Part shown: positions 53,176 through 64,000 of the stretch, one piece after another
Position numbering within the stretch: position 1 is the first letter of the stretch
Layout of the letters: every line of letters begins with the position of its first letter
NCBI RefSeq assembly: GCF_963576615.1
Contig: NC_088711.1
Location: 38,126,621 to 38,190,620 of the forward strand
Source of the DNA: Watersipora subatra
Lineage: Eukaryota > Bryozoa > Gymnolaemata > Cheilostomatida > Watersiporidae
Reading direction: 5' to 3'
Length of the DNA stretch: 64,000 nucleotides
Notes under the pieces: generated by a model
Database searches by the model: none
Told to the model about the DNA's origin: nothing
What the model saw: only the letters and a program-made list of their open reading frames with translations
Position numbers and translations under genes: made by a program

Positions 53176-53736
53176 CGAACCTAATTGGGCCATCGCCTAA
53201 CTGCGGTACTAATGATTACATTCAAATTTAAAAATCGATACATTATTTTGATTTACAGAAAAATAATTCTTTTTTAAAATTATTAAAAAAAAACTTTCTT
53301 TATTGACTCGCAAACGCTCAAATCTATTTACCCGTGAGGGATTGCAGAATTCAATTATTGTTGCGATAACTCCAATATAGCTGGGGAGACGAAACCACTA
53401 CTATCTCAGATTACTTTTTGCTGAGAAGAGCAGTTTGGCAGGCTTACATTCCCTGGTTGCAAGTTGGGGCAGCAAATGTTAGGCGACTAGTGATGAACAC
53501 ATGAGGTTTGTGGGTGGTTTAAGCCCTCCAACTGGGTTTGGGGCAGCGCCCCGAAGCTCTGGACCTTTTAAGCATCAACAACCCTCAAATTATGCAAAAA
53601 TACAATCAGTTGTAAGCATCAAAATCTACATAAATATATTGTTTATAGTTCATAGAAAGCAAAAATTTTTTTTTATTCAACGAACGATAATGAAATTTCG
53701 ATATAAAACTGATCACACTACAGATTTCTGTAAGGG

Positions 53737-53795
53737 ACATTGACAGAACAAGAGCTATTACTTTTTCATTGCAATAGCTCTTGTTCTGTCAATGT
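53737..53795. repeat. Perfect 23 bp hairpin, 13 nt loop, with extended stem
   Basis: Arms 53737-53759 (ACATTGACAGAACAAGAGC..) and 53773-53795 are exact reverse complements. After a short mismatched gap the stem resumes (AGATTTCTG at 53722-53730 with CAGAAATCT at 53804-53812). Confidence 0.9.
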
Positions 53796-55819
53796 GTTCA
53801 TGGCAGAAATCTTTTACAACCGATTTGGTATCTATTTCAACATCTTTATATATGTGTAGTATTAAAAGACTATTTAGACGAGCCTGCCCCATAGCGCTCC
53901 TCATCAATGTTTTCATTCAGTTATGTTACGATAAGGAAAATGCAAGTTTGGAGGTCTTCTTTACATCCCCACTATAAGCAATAAAGTTCAGTTTTCAAGT
54001 CTTAACAAAGTCTCACAAGATCACTCATTTGGCGAGACCACCACGGAGACAATATAGAACGCTAGTAAATTAGTCGTTGAAAATTCCAAGTGAATGAGCT
54101 TAGACTGCAATTCTTAGTACATTAGCACCGAAGATCCCTGAAAAGTTGGGGCGGCTCAGCCGGCCAATCGCCCCAGGGAATACGGGCCTGGTGTTTGGGA
54201 GCTGTTTATGAAAGCCTTCTTTGAAAGCAAGCGTTTACCATTTTGCAGAATAAAACAGACAAAAGACATATTGCATTGCAATCAAGTGACTAACGAACTA
54301 CTTAGCTTATGCCATAAGGTCAACACTAATTATCACAGGGAATTTTCAACTCCATCACGACATAAAGTAGAACTTGAAGCAAAAATGGGCTTTTGGAAGA
54401 GCTAAAAAAAGTGGCAGGACTTTTGAAACTCAAAGTTAAATAATTTGATACTGATGACAGCTTTGGTTACAGCTCAGGCTCTTTAGAGCTCTCATTTACG
54501 GTTTTCCCTAAAATCTTCATTATTTTCACTGTTTTTTATGGGGTGGTTTTAAAATTCACACACTACTCCATTAAAAAGCCTGAAATCTTAGGATTAAAAC
54601 TATTTTACTTTGGAAGTAGTTGAGCCAGTTATTGGTAAAGTAAATCAACCAATAGTCTTTTGACTATTTCATTCCAAAAGCAATGATTTTTGTCATTGTT
54701 CATTACCTTATTGCTAGCTATAGTACAGATGTAAATATTATAGCTCTAACTATAGCACTGCTTAATTACCTGAAACATTGATAGAGGTAGTAGTCACTGT
54801 TTCTAGCGTTTTACTATTAGTAAAATGGTCATAGCTATGTTTACTTTGAATGTTCGAGATCTAACAAAGAATTACAAAGTGCGTTCGGTATTAATCAAGG
54901 GAGACGTACAAATGCTGGTCACTGTCTCTGAAAATTGATTTGTGATCATGAGCCAGTATTTCTATGTAGCAGTATTCACTGGTAATAGCTAAGCAACAAA
55001 AATATTGTGGGCTAATTCTCATGTTGTATTTTATTATGAAGCTAGCTAGTGTTGCATAAGTTTTTTTATTTGTAGCTTAGCCTGTAATGCTATGTTATGA
55101 ATTATCATAACCGTTTTTAGCAGTTACCTATATTTGATCATAATTGTATTTGCTGTTGCAACTTGGTAACCATTTGCATGTTTTGTAACCTAACCTCAGA
55201 TAAATTTCTAACCTCTAGCATAATTATATTACCAAACTTCTGATTGGCTGTGCTAATTTTCCTTAAAAGCTATAAGCCATCCTATATTTTCCTCTCACCC
55301 TTCCCTTATTTTTGCCACACTTTTTAGTGTAGATAGTTGGTTGAATGTGGGAGTATGTGAGAAGCTAAATATTATCCATAAATATAACAATATTTTTGAA
55401 TTGGTTTTGTATCATTGTGTAACTCATCACAGATTTAACTTATTTCAATCAATTTACTTTTAGCGTTTGTGCTGAACTTTGAGTTATCTTCCCAATTTTT
55501 TCAGGATTAGGCAAGTCTTGCGTCAAGATTAAAAAGCACTATAACCTTAAAGGAAATCAATTAGTTTTAGTAAAGCATGCATAGCTACTAACAAGCGTCA
55601 TTTTTGCTGTGTTTTGTGAATACAAAACATTGAACTTTAAAATAAGATTCTCTTCGAGTCTGTTTAAAAACTTTTTAAAAATTGAAAAATAGTTTTCGAA
55701 TTTCAGACTTTACGTGTTTTGTTATATAGGTTAGAACAAAATTACTCAATAAATTTATTTTGCAGTGTTTTGAAGATTGACTTAACATTGCAGGGTGGTA
55801 TAAGATTGGATCTGGCTTT

Positions 55820-55855
55820 CTATTCTTACATGTTCCCAAGAACATGTAAGAATAG
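55820..55855. repeat. Perfect 16 bp hairpin, 4 nt loop
   Basis: CTATTCTTACATGTTC (55820-55835) pairs exactly with 55840-55855 across the loop CCAA. Confidence 0.9.
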
Positions 55856-56034
55856 GAAGTACATATATATGTATAAGTACATATACTTATGTATTTCAAA
55901 CGAATGAGCGATGTTGAATGCCCAGGTTTAACATGCACTTGCTGAACTAATATAGTGATTTGAAGTTCACTATCACTCAAATGAAAATAAAATTACGCTA
56001 TTTGATTTACACAAAACAACTGGAGAAGTGTTTG

Positions 56035-56230
56035 TAACCCTCTTGCAACTTAAGCTGACTGCTTACTTCTCGGATCTTTACTATAATAAGAGCCGTGTCC
56101 ATCCATTTGTCTGAAGCAATGCTAAAAGCATTAGGAAAAAGATTGCCTCACTCGGGAATCAAACTCATGTTTCATTTAACAGGCACATTACCAACTGCAC
56201 CACTCAACCACCTTGCTGCACCGAGGAATA
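56035..56230 (-). repeat. tRNA-derived SINE, family S, copy 3
   Basis: On the minus strand a tRNA-like head (GGTGGTTGAGTGGTGCAG..GGTAATGTGCC, box B GTTTGATTCCC) is followed by a body shared with the copies at 10500 and 12560. This is the best preserved of the three. Confidence 0.7.
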
Positions 56231-58462
56231 ATTGTACACATAGTTATTATGACTGACAATCTTTCACGGCACATATGACTGCTTTTGTAGTAGTGCGGAA
56301 AAAGTTGAGTCAAAACAAAACTTGGTTGTATCACACCATCGAACCGCATTGGACAGCAATAGAGACAAAATTTTTTGCAATATTCTTACATTAAATATAA
56401 AAATATAGAGCTGCATTAAATGTCAGCAACAAGCTGATATTTAAAGTCAATGAGATCTCATGCCATGAAGAAATGAATTGAGGAACCAAGAAATTAATTA
56501 AAATCTCAGACATCAAGTGGCCACTAAGAGGTTTAGTTTTATAAAATAAGGGTTCTTCCTGGTGCTAGACGAGCTTTATTCACTTCAACAAATTATTTTT
56601 CCTATGTACTAATATAACTGGACATCACTAAAAAATAGCTACAAGAACTAGGGCATTTTTTACCCGTTAATATGCCGTAGCATCCACAGCATTCATTCTA
56701 CCAGTTGCCTGCTAATCTGTAAACTCATGAACAACATAGCCAACATACCGGACTTCTTTGAAGATACCGAAATAGGAAACATTCCTTAAGTACTACTCTG
56801 ACACTGTGAGAACCAAACAATGGTTTTCTCAGTTTGTAGTTTTTGTTCATTTTTCATTCTCATCACTATTCTGTAATCATGTCAGTAACTATGTTGTTGT
56901 TATATCAATGGATGGTTATAACGAATAAACTTATTTATGGATCAGCACTTGTATTCACTATAATCGTTCCTCACCATATCAAAGTCTGGCAACCCTTTTC
57001 AGATATTCTCAGCACTTGATCTAAATTAGACAAGGTTCTAGTAACATTTTGCCAACTGTGCTTATGTAGGATGTTTGCTATAATTGTCTGGCTATAATGT
57101 GATGCTGTTGTCTAATTGATTTCAATCATAACATAATTCACTGGAGCTAACAATATTTGCAATGCAATCAAGGAATATATTTCAAATAAATGTATCTCTG
57201 TATGTCTACAAAATTACACAACTCACTCCTTTTTACATGAGCCCTCCTTTGTTCTGATATCTTTATCAGGTTGCATTACTTCCCAAGCATGAATTAGACT
57301 GACAAATGCTTGATCAGGCCAAATGTGAAATGGGAGCAAAGCAATTCAGCTCACAACCAAGAAAACCAACTATTTCAAGCGAGATGGAAGTTATCTGCTC
57401 TTACCTTAGTTGCTAAAAAGACCACCCTGATTGCATGCATTTGGTATGAGGATAAAGCTCATCACCAACATTCTATGATAAAACCTCAGGAACTAGGTAC
57501 TTGCAAGAGCATATAAAACAATTCAGTGTGTACTCATTTTATAATATTTTCACTCTTTCCTGTGACAATAATATAATGCATACTGTAAAATAAACACAAA
57601 AATAAATGATATAAGGCTCGGACGGATTTCAAGAAACAGCAAATATGTGTAAAAATGTATAAGCAACTCTCAATCACAGCTAACAAATAAATAACATTTG
57701 AATATATGCATAATACTCAGCCATGCACATTATAAATTACCTATTGATGGCCATGCACATTATAAAAAACTATGTTGCTGCAAAACACACTTGATAAGTT
57801 TTCAAATTCACGATAAGGACAAAAACATCTATGCGAAGACTTGGTGAGATCACACAACTACCGTGCGTATATATAGAAAAACTTTTCGTAATAATCATAC
57901 AAATTAGGTACACTAGCATACAAATTTGAATAAGGAGCAGGTGAACCATATCTACTAAAGAGAGATAGCATCTATAATCAACCATGTTACGCAATTCTCA
58001 TCTTACAGCTGCAGGCCTGCACAACATGAGATACTGAAACACCCATTTAACTTTGTGAGCAATAGCAGAAAGGATTTTGGTGCCAAAATGTGTTTTGATG
58101 CGTATTAAAGCTAACAGGTCAGTGCGGAAATGTATTGTTGAGCATGGAATATCTGTTAGGTGAATACTGAGCTGATTTCAGGTCATCATATGATCTCTCC
58201 AGACCCATCATCTCCTAAAATGACCAAACTTTGACTGATTATATGTCATTTAGTTAATTAACTCCATGTAAACGGTTGTACCTTGGTGATCAGCAACAAC
58301 ACCAACATGAATACCAAAAAGTACAAACAACTACAAGAGTTGACAACTCCAATCAGTCGGTGTCACGTAAAAAATACTTCATGTCATTTGGAAAAGTAAA
58401 ATAATAGCACATAAAATAAGGTCAAGACTCATATGTAGGTCAAAACAATGGACAGTTTCGTA

Positions 58463-61183
58463 CTAGTCCAAGAGGTCATCAATGGTTTCTTTACACTGAA
58501 CCATCAGAATAATCCATAATTTACAACCGTGCCAGCTGTTAAGGTAGGTAACTTTGAGCAGAGGTATAAAAGAAACCAATGCTATGCTTATGCTCACCTC
58601 GTAATTTGTGGCTCTACAAAAACCATTGAATTTACTAAAAGCCTAAACTTCTGTAAACTGTCACATGGTAGGGCTTATTACTGCAGTATGCTGGTAAAAT
58701 TACTTATGCTGCCAATAGACCTAACTAAACTGCTGTGACAGCTGTCTACCTTTGTCTGGCTGTTGATTGTGTGCTGTAGTTCATTGACCTCTTGCATCTT
58801 CTGAGAGAGTATAGCTTGATTTCTGTTAGCTCTTTCGTCAGCGAGTCTTGCCTTCAGCTCAGCCAATCTCACTTTTTGCTCGAGGCTTTCCACTCCCTAC
58901 AATCAGCTAAGAATTACCTGGCACACCAGACTTAACTTGCTCTCGACATTGAGCCAAGCCCGTGCACAATGAGAGAAATATTATCTATCAAACGCCGTAG
59001 CAAAACTGAATGCACGTGAATGATTTCATTGAACATTGACTAGTCATCGCTTCATCTATGACTAAACCATAGATGATCGACTAGTTGTTGACCACCCATT
59101 GATTCCCTAGATCTAAGAGGTATGTCTATGCCACTCGAATTTCAACCACACACTTACAATACAAAAAGCTACAGTAGTTTTTCCTATGAATGGCGTTGTA
59201 TGCCTCCTGATGTATCAGTGGAAATTGTCTCTGAGATCTTAGCAAATAGGTAATGCTTAAGGCTACAATAACTAATTTATGATCATATAACATGCAGGTT
59301 CGATGAATGGTAAAATGTTTTTATTAGGTGACTCTACAGGTTACCCCCTAATTGATAGAGTATTAACAGGCATCTTTAAAATCGGCATAGAAAGGATAAC
59401 TCCATGTTTATAAACAACACGATATTCAATCATTGAATTAGCCCATTCAAAAGTAGATATTTCGTCATATACCCAGTAAAAAGGACATGCACAGAATAAA
59501 AAAGGAATTAAAACTACCCCATCTGTTCCCTATTACGATGGCAGACAGTTAGTACCGTACTTTTCGGACTATTAGCCGCTACTTTTTTCTGATGATTTGA
59601 GCCATGCGGCTTATATAAGGGTGCGGCTACTCTGTGGCTTTTTCTTTGACCGCTAAGGCGATGAAAGAAAATACAAAACAATGCCTAACGATACTGTTCC
59701 GTTAGGCATTAGGTTAAAAAGCATCGGTAAATATAAAACAGTGTGGTTAGACACTGTTTCGTTTTAAACGGCAAAGTTGCTGCCGTGTTAAAAAGCACCG
59801 TCCTGAGTTCTGCGGCCTATACAAAGGTGCGGCCTATGTATTGTTTTATTATCGGTTTTTGGAAAGTCAAGCAGATGCGGCTTATATAGGGGTGCGGTTT
59901 ATAGTCCGAAATATACGGTACATAACAAAACTTCAGAAGCGTAACTTTGCAAAAATGCGGTTTGTTATCATCGTAAGAAATGAATAATGCAATAAACGCC
60001 TAATAATTAGCACACATTTACATATTCATTTACTCGTAATAAACATCTTCAAAATAAGCAGCAGAAAGTAGTTTGGATTAGTTTTGTGCACACCGAGTCT
60101 ATTCTATGCATCCGACCAGCAAAGCTCCACGTATGATTAATAAAGACGCATGGTTAAACTTCACGACTATGAGTAACCAATGACAACCAAGCCAACAACA
60201 ACTGTATTCTATAAAAACCAGTCATATGAACTTTAAACGTTCCGAAGCTTGTATGTACATCAACAGTACAATGTGCCTAAAACTCACTGCTGTAGAGAGA
60301 GAATGTGATGATGAGTATTTAGTGGAGTCTCCTGTATGCGTGAGGGTGGGGTTAGAACTGTATCGCAAAGGAGACCCAGCACGCATGTGTCTTAGTCTAT
60401 CCTGAACTGAATGCAATGATTGAGAGGATATTGACTCTCGTAAATCCTCAACTTTCTGGGTAGATGCGTACTCGGGAGACGAACCATTCAGCTGCAACAT
60501 TTTATAAGAATACTCCGATGAAAGTTATCGGAAATTATGAACGATTCCCAGACCATTTGTCCAATCTAATAAACTGTTAACAATGAACTTGCACAACATT
60601 ATAGTAGCTTTTATCATTAAGTATTGGTACTTTTTGGCATTTGTATATGTTTTTGATGTTTTGAGGTCATCTGATTGTCAGAATGTTTTAGAAATAAAAT
60701 CAAAAAAACTTGATTGCAGCTAAAACGCTCAGAAGAAAAATGCATCCAAAATGGCTATGGCTGACATGGGCTATTACTTTCAAGTTGCACCGTTACATGT
60801 CTCCGTTCTCTTGGCCTCTTTGCAAATATATACTTCATGATCAAACTTTCGCTTGATCTGAGCATTTCAACCGCAAACAAGTTTTGATGATTTTATTTTG
60901 AAACATCTTAGCAGTCAGATCACCTCAAACATCAAAAATAATTTCAATTGATAGAAAAATACTGATACTTTCTGATTAAGCACTAAATCTACTGAAATTT
61001 CATGCAAGTTCCTCTTTAAGTTCTCTTTCAAATTCAACTATCTGTTGCATAATGAGACCATCTTTTGCAGAACTTCCATTCAGCTCTAGAAAATTAGCCA
61101 AAGAACTTACAGCGGAGTAGGAGCCTGTCAAAGACTTTCGCAATGCCTTCTCTGAAGCTTTCCTATCCACCTTCAATTGGTAT
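58463..61183 (-). CDS. C-terminal four exons of an unidentified coiled-coil protein
   Basis: Exons on the minus strand: 61111-61183, 60288-60491, 58750-58896 and 58463-58495 (stop 58463-58465). The last three junctions are phase 0 and all have good splice signals (donors GTAAGT, GTGAGT, GTAGAC). The sequence begins with a basic helix (KVDRKASEKALRKSL) and passes through a Ser-rich linker (SISSQSLHSVQDRLRHMR, SPLRYSSNPTLTH). It then enters a strong coiled coil (KVRLAELKARLADERANRNQ, QEVNELQ) and ends CKETIDDLLD. I do not recognise the family; a scaffold or cytoskeletal role would be a guess. The first exon could instead read through its donor to a TGA at about 61000, giving an alternative end (IVEFERELKEELA). 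The 5' part lies beyond or is unrecognised above 61183. A family P MITE and a TA-target MITE sit in its introns. Confidence 0.65.
59555..59918. mobile_element. 364 bp MITE with CCGTA..TTTCGGACTAT termini, TA target
   Basis: The left terminus CCGTACTTTTCGGACTATTA and the right terminus (reverse complement CCGTATATTTCGGACTATAA) are flanked by TA (59553-59554 and 59919-59920). Repeated GCGGCTTATATA and GTGCGGC motifs lie just inside both ends. It is non-coding and lies in an intron of the coiled-coil gene. Confidence 0.8.
60615..61000. mobile_element. Palindromic MITE, family P, copy 3
   Basis: Left GATGTTTTGAGGTCATCTGA and CTAAAACGCTCAG pair with right GCAGTCAGATCACCTCAAAC and GAGCATTTCAACC. 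The centre is about 100 bp of unrelated sequence. Its right end lies about 110 bp from an exon of the coiled-coil gene. Confidence 0.7.
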
Positions 61184-61199
61184 CTACAAACCAACATGT

Positions 61200-62350
61200 C
61201 ATATTATTAATTATTATGAATGGAATAAATATCAGCCATAATAATGCTTCCTTAACATGAAATGCTCCTACTCATATTTATGATTCAGACTTCAATTTGG
61301 AATTGTGCCCCATTGCAGTTGACATGATGCCACAACTACCATCAATTCAGAGTTGACTGATAAACAAAGGCCAGGAGGGGTTTGACTGCAATAGGTACCA
61401 CAAAGCTTCTTAAATACATATCACATTTTTTGACATTCATGCAAATAGTATTTTCTCACATTACATTTCAATAAATGATCTAGCCTTTTCACTTGTACAT
61501 AATCTGTATGCAGTAATAAGATTTAAAATGGCTTGTCATGCAGCACATAGAGAAGAACATAGACATGTTAGGACAGAAAGGTTTTAAGTCTAACTTCTAT
61601 GAAGTGCTAGCGAAGAGCACTACGAAGAAAGCCCAAGAACCTTAAAGCATGGAGTACAACAAACCGTATAGGATGCCATCCACTGATCATATAGAAGTGT
61701 GCATAATATAAACACACACATCTATGTAACAATATCAAAAGTAGATGAATTTGTTAGTTTGAACAACTACCCACAACAGCGAATGCATTTCTGACTTTTA
61801 ATAATGAACAACGTATAGGTGAAGGGGTCTAGATTAACAAGTTAAGGTGTGCGGGTAGCAGTGTTACGACATATTTTGACTGTTGATAGTTGTCCTAGAG
61901 CTTTCAGAAGAAATCACATTTTTTAAGAGGTTTATGTGGAATTGGAAAACTTCAGCAGGAAGCAATCAACCTGGAAGACGCTCAACTCAACATAATGACG
62001 AATCGCCTTGATAAAACACACATCATGAGGTGCCTAATCTGAAGCAAAATTAAATATATATAGGTAGACTATTAAAAATTATTTTTAACATTTATTAAAG
62101 ACTGCTTTTAATAAAAGACTTACTATAAAATTAAACATCAAGGAATAGTGTTCAACAATTAAACATACAAAGCTATAAATCAAACTTGGCTAACTGTTGC
62201 CCTGTACTTGTTTTATGATTTTTGTATAGCATAATTTAGAAAACATTTGTTTGAAATGAAATTATTGCTCATAACGTACTATATACATGTATATTATAGT
62301 AATATACATGTATATTGTAGTAATATATATTATAATAATATATATACATA
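61200..62350. other. Intron or intergenic DNA without recognised features
   Basis: No exon with both splice sites was found. A short TATACATGTATAT-rich tract lies at 62280-62352. Confidence 0.4.
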
Positions 62351-62352
62351 TA

Positions 62353-63117
62353 CAGTCAAACATGGATAACTCGAACTTCACGGGACCGAGCAAAAGTGTT
62401 CGAGTTATCAGAGCGTTAAAGTTATCAGAGCACTGTCAAACGTCAATTTATTTATTAGTAGATACATGTACATATACAAACTATAATATAAATCAAAAGC
62501 ATAAATGGCTTGTTTCAAATTAAATGCTTCTAATGTAAAGTTTAAAACTTTTTTATCAAAAAGTATAGAGATTTTACTATCACTTGAGATTGGTTTGTTG
62601 TTTGAGGTAGGTGATGTTAATGCCAGGAATTTTTTTAGATTAAAATTGGCAAAACTTGATCGTTGCTGAAATGCTCAGAAGAAAAGACATCTTTTTCTTT
62701 TGAGCGTTTTAACCAAGACCAATTTTGCCGATTTTTCTTGAAGTGCGAAGGTTATGCGAAGGTTACCTCACTTTTCCTTGCTTCCGAAGGGCCATCGCTA
62801 GGCGGATGTTTGGTAAAAATCAAATTTCACCAAACCTTTAGAAAAGCCGTTGACAAAAATATTTTGTCGATGGTGGTAATAACGACGCCTATGAATTACG
62901 AAAAGTTGAGGTTTACCTCTATGACTTGGAAAAAAAGTGATTTTCTAAAACAATAACAACCGTCTCGGTAGCCGTTGGGCAAAAAACTGTTCGAGTTAAC
63001 AGAGTTGAGGTCGAGTTATCTAAAGCAATTTATCATTACGTGGGAACGGACCAAAGAAACCGGTCGAGTTAACCATGTGTTCGAGCTATCCGAGGGCGAG
63101 TTATCCATGTTTGACTG
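62353..63117. mobile_element. Nonautonomous pogo/Tigger-like element (CAGTCAAACATGGATAACTCG ends)
   Basis: The termini CAGTCAAACATGGATAACTC and the matching reverse complement at the right are flanked by TA (62351-62352 and 63118-63119). Multiple GAGTTATC/GAGTTAAC motifs lie inside both ends. The interior (about 62590-62760) carries a block related to family P MITEs. No transposase frame was seen. Confidence 0.8.
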
Positions 63118-63156
63118 TATATACATACTTATACATACTATATATTTATATACTTG

Positions 63157-63980
63157 AAAACCTCTATTTGAATGCCATGACGCTTATTTTTCAGCCTTTC
63201 CCATAGTGGCGTTTAATTAGAGGCGGTGTTCAAATAAAGGGTGGCGCTGTAATTTTTGACTTACAGAATTTTGGGAAGATAAATTCCACCATTTTATGGG
63301 TGAAGCAATCCGAATGTCACCTATATTTTACTCCCTCCTTTGGGCAAATCGAGATTAATGCCGTCGACCTCAGCATGTTTGCTGAACCGTATTTTATTTA
63401 CGCCGAAGCTCAGACTGAGTTAAACAAGGATCTACTTTGGTTATAAAATATTGCTGCTGTTATTAATTATTTTGACGGTGTCGCTTTCAAAGTTAAAATT
63501 TTTTTGTAAAGCTTTGGTGCTAGGAAACGGACATTAGGTTTTTAACATTTAAAAGATAGAATACGCCATAACAATACTATAACTCTTCAGGTAAGATTGT
63601 AAAGCACATTACGGACGAATCTGAAAATGATGGATATGGTTTAGACCTTAGTGACTTTGAATGAGTGTGTAGCTCTGATGATTGTAACGATTGATATTCT
63701 CAGGTACACTTTCACTAAAACTACGGCAACTACTACAGTAACAACAAAAGAATTAATTGTCACAGATGTAACCGAGCCATTATTGCTACTATTTTGTGGA
63801 CACTCTTCTACTGATCACTTTCTATAATGGGTTTGTAAAAAACAAAAAATCTCCAAATACCGGACAAATAAAAGTGGCGTTCAATTAAAGAGTGATGCTC
63901 TATTTTTCAACCCCTTTTTTACGCCTTGTGTTCTATTAGTGGTGGCATTCAAATAACGATGATACTCAAATAGAGGTTTT
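63157..63980. mobile_element. Nonautonomous DNA element with AAAACCTCTATTTGA termini
   Basis: AAAACCTCTATTTGA (63157-63171) is repeated in inverted form at 63966-63980. Subterminal motifs (GAATGCC, GTTCAAATAAAG, GGTGGC) recur near both ends. The exact boundary and target duplication were not resolved. Confidence 0.55.
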
Positions 63981-64000
63981 ACGGTAGGTAATTGATCGTA

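Larger units (their letters stand above)
53800..58450. other. Intergenic DNA
   Basis: No gene was recognised. It holds a hairpin at 55820-55855 and a family S SINE at 56035-56230. Confidence 0.4.

Overview
This is animal nuclear DNA: AT-rich, intron-dense, with GT-AG splice sites, three or four recognisable spliced protein genes and many transposable elements. The gene content (a Munc13-4/BAIAP3-type gene and zinc-knuckle SR splicing factors) together with the repeat types suggests a marine invertebrate, perhaps a lophotrochozoan. The species cannot be fixed from the sequence alone, and nothing looks bacterial.

Layout. (1) 1-3.7 kb: an apparently complete DNA transposon (688-3674) with about 300 bp inverted repeats and a two-exon DUF7869-like transposase. 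It lies 46 bp upstream of a splice acceptor. (2) 3.7-36.8 kb, + strand: the C-terminal two thirds of a UNC13D/BAIAP3-family gene. It has about 18 exons, covering the MUN domain and the C-terminal C2 domain, and the stop codon is at 36766-36768. Its N-terminus lies upstream of the window. Its introns carry minisatellites, palindromic MITEs, tRNA-derived SINEs and a long foldback element. The intron that splits the C2 domain holds an intact Ty3/gypsy element (28192-33067) with LTRs that look identical by eye, a 1.2 kb hAT-like nonautonomous element and a pogo/Tigger-like element. (3) 38-41 kb: repeats, including a 46 bp palindrome with its own target duplication and small elements with 9-10 bp duplications. 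(4) 41.2-44.2 and 47.4-53.2 kb, - strand: two tandem paralogous SRSF7-type genes (RRM, CCHC knuckle, RS domain) with matching exon phases. They share a terminal exon ending in Arg-Asp-stop, and each has a YY1-like motif near its presumed promoter. (5) 53-58.4 kb: mostly non-coding, with a SINE copy and perfect short hairpins. (6) 58.4-61.2 kb, - strand: the last four exons of an unidentified coiled-coil protein gene. (7) 59.5-64 kb: three further inverted-repeat DNA elements.

Functionally the genes are independent. The Munc13-like protein would act in SNARE-dependent exocytosis. The two SR proteins would act in pre-mRNA splicing and export, and one carries a candidate poison exon for autoregulation. 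The coiled-coil gene has no assigned role. The most noteworthy material is the mobile DNA: several families can be delimited to the base by target duplications, including nested and minimal-palindrome forms. All exon coordinates come from reading splice signals and phase by eye, without transcripts or database searches.
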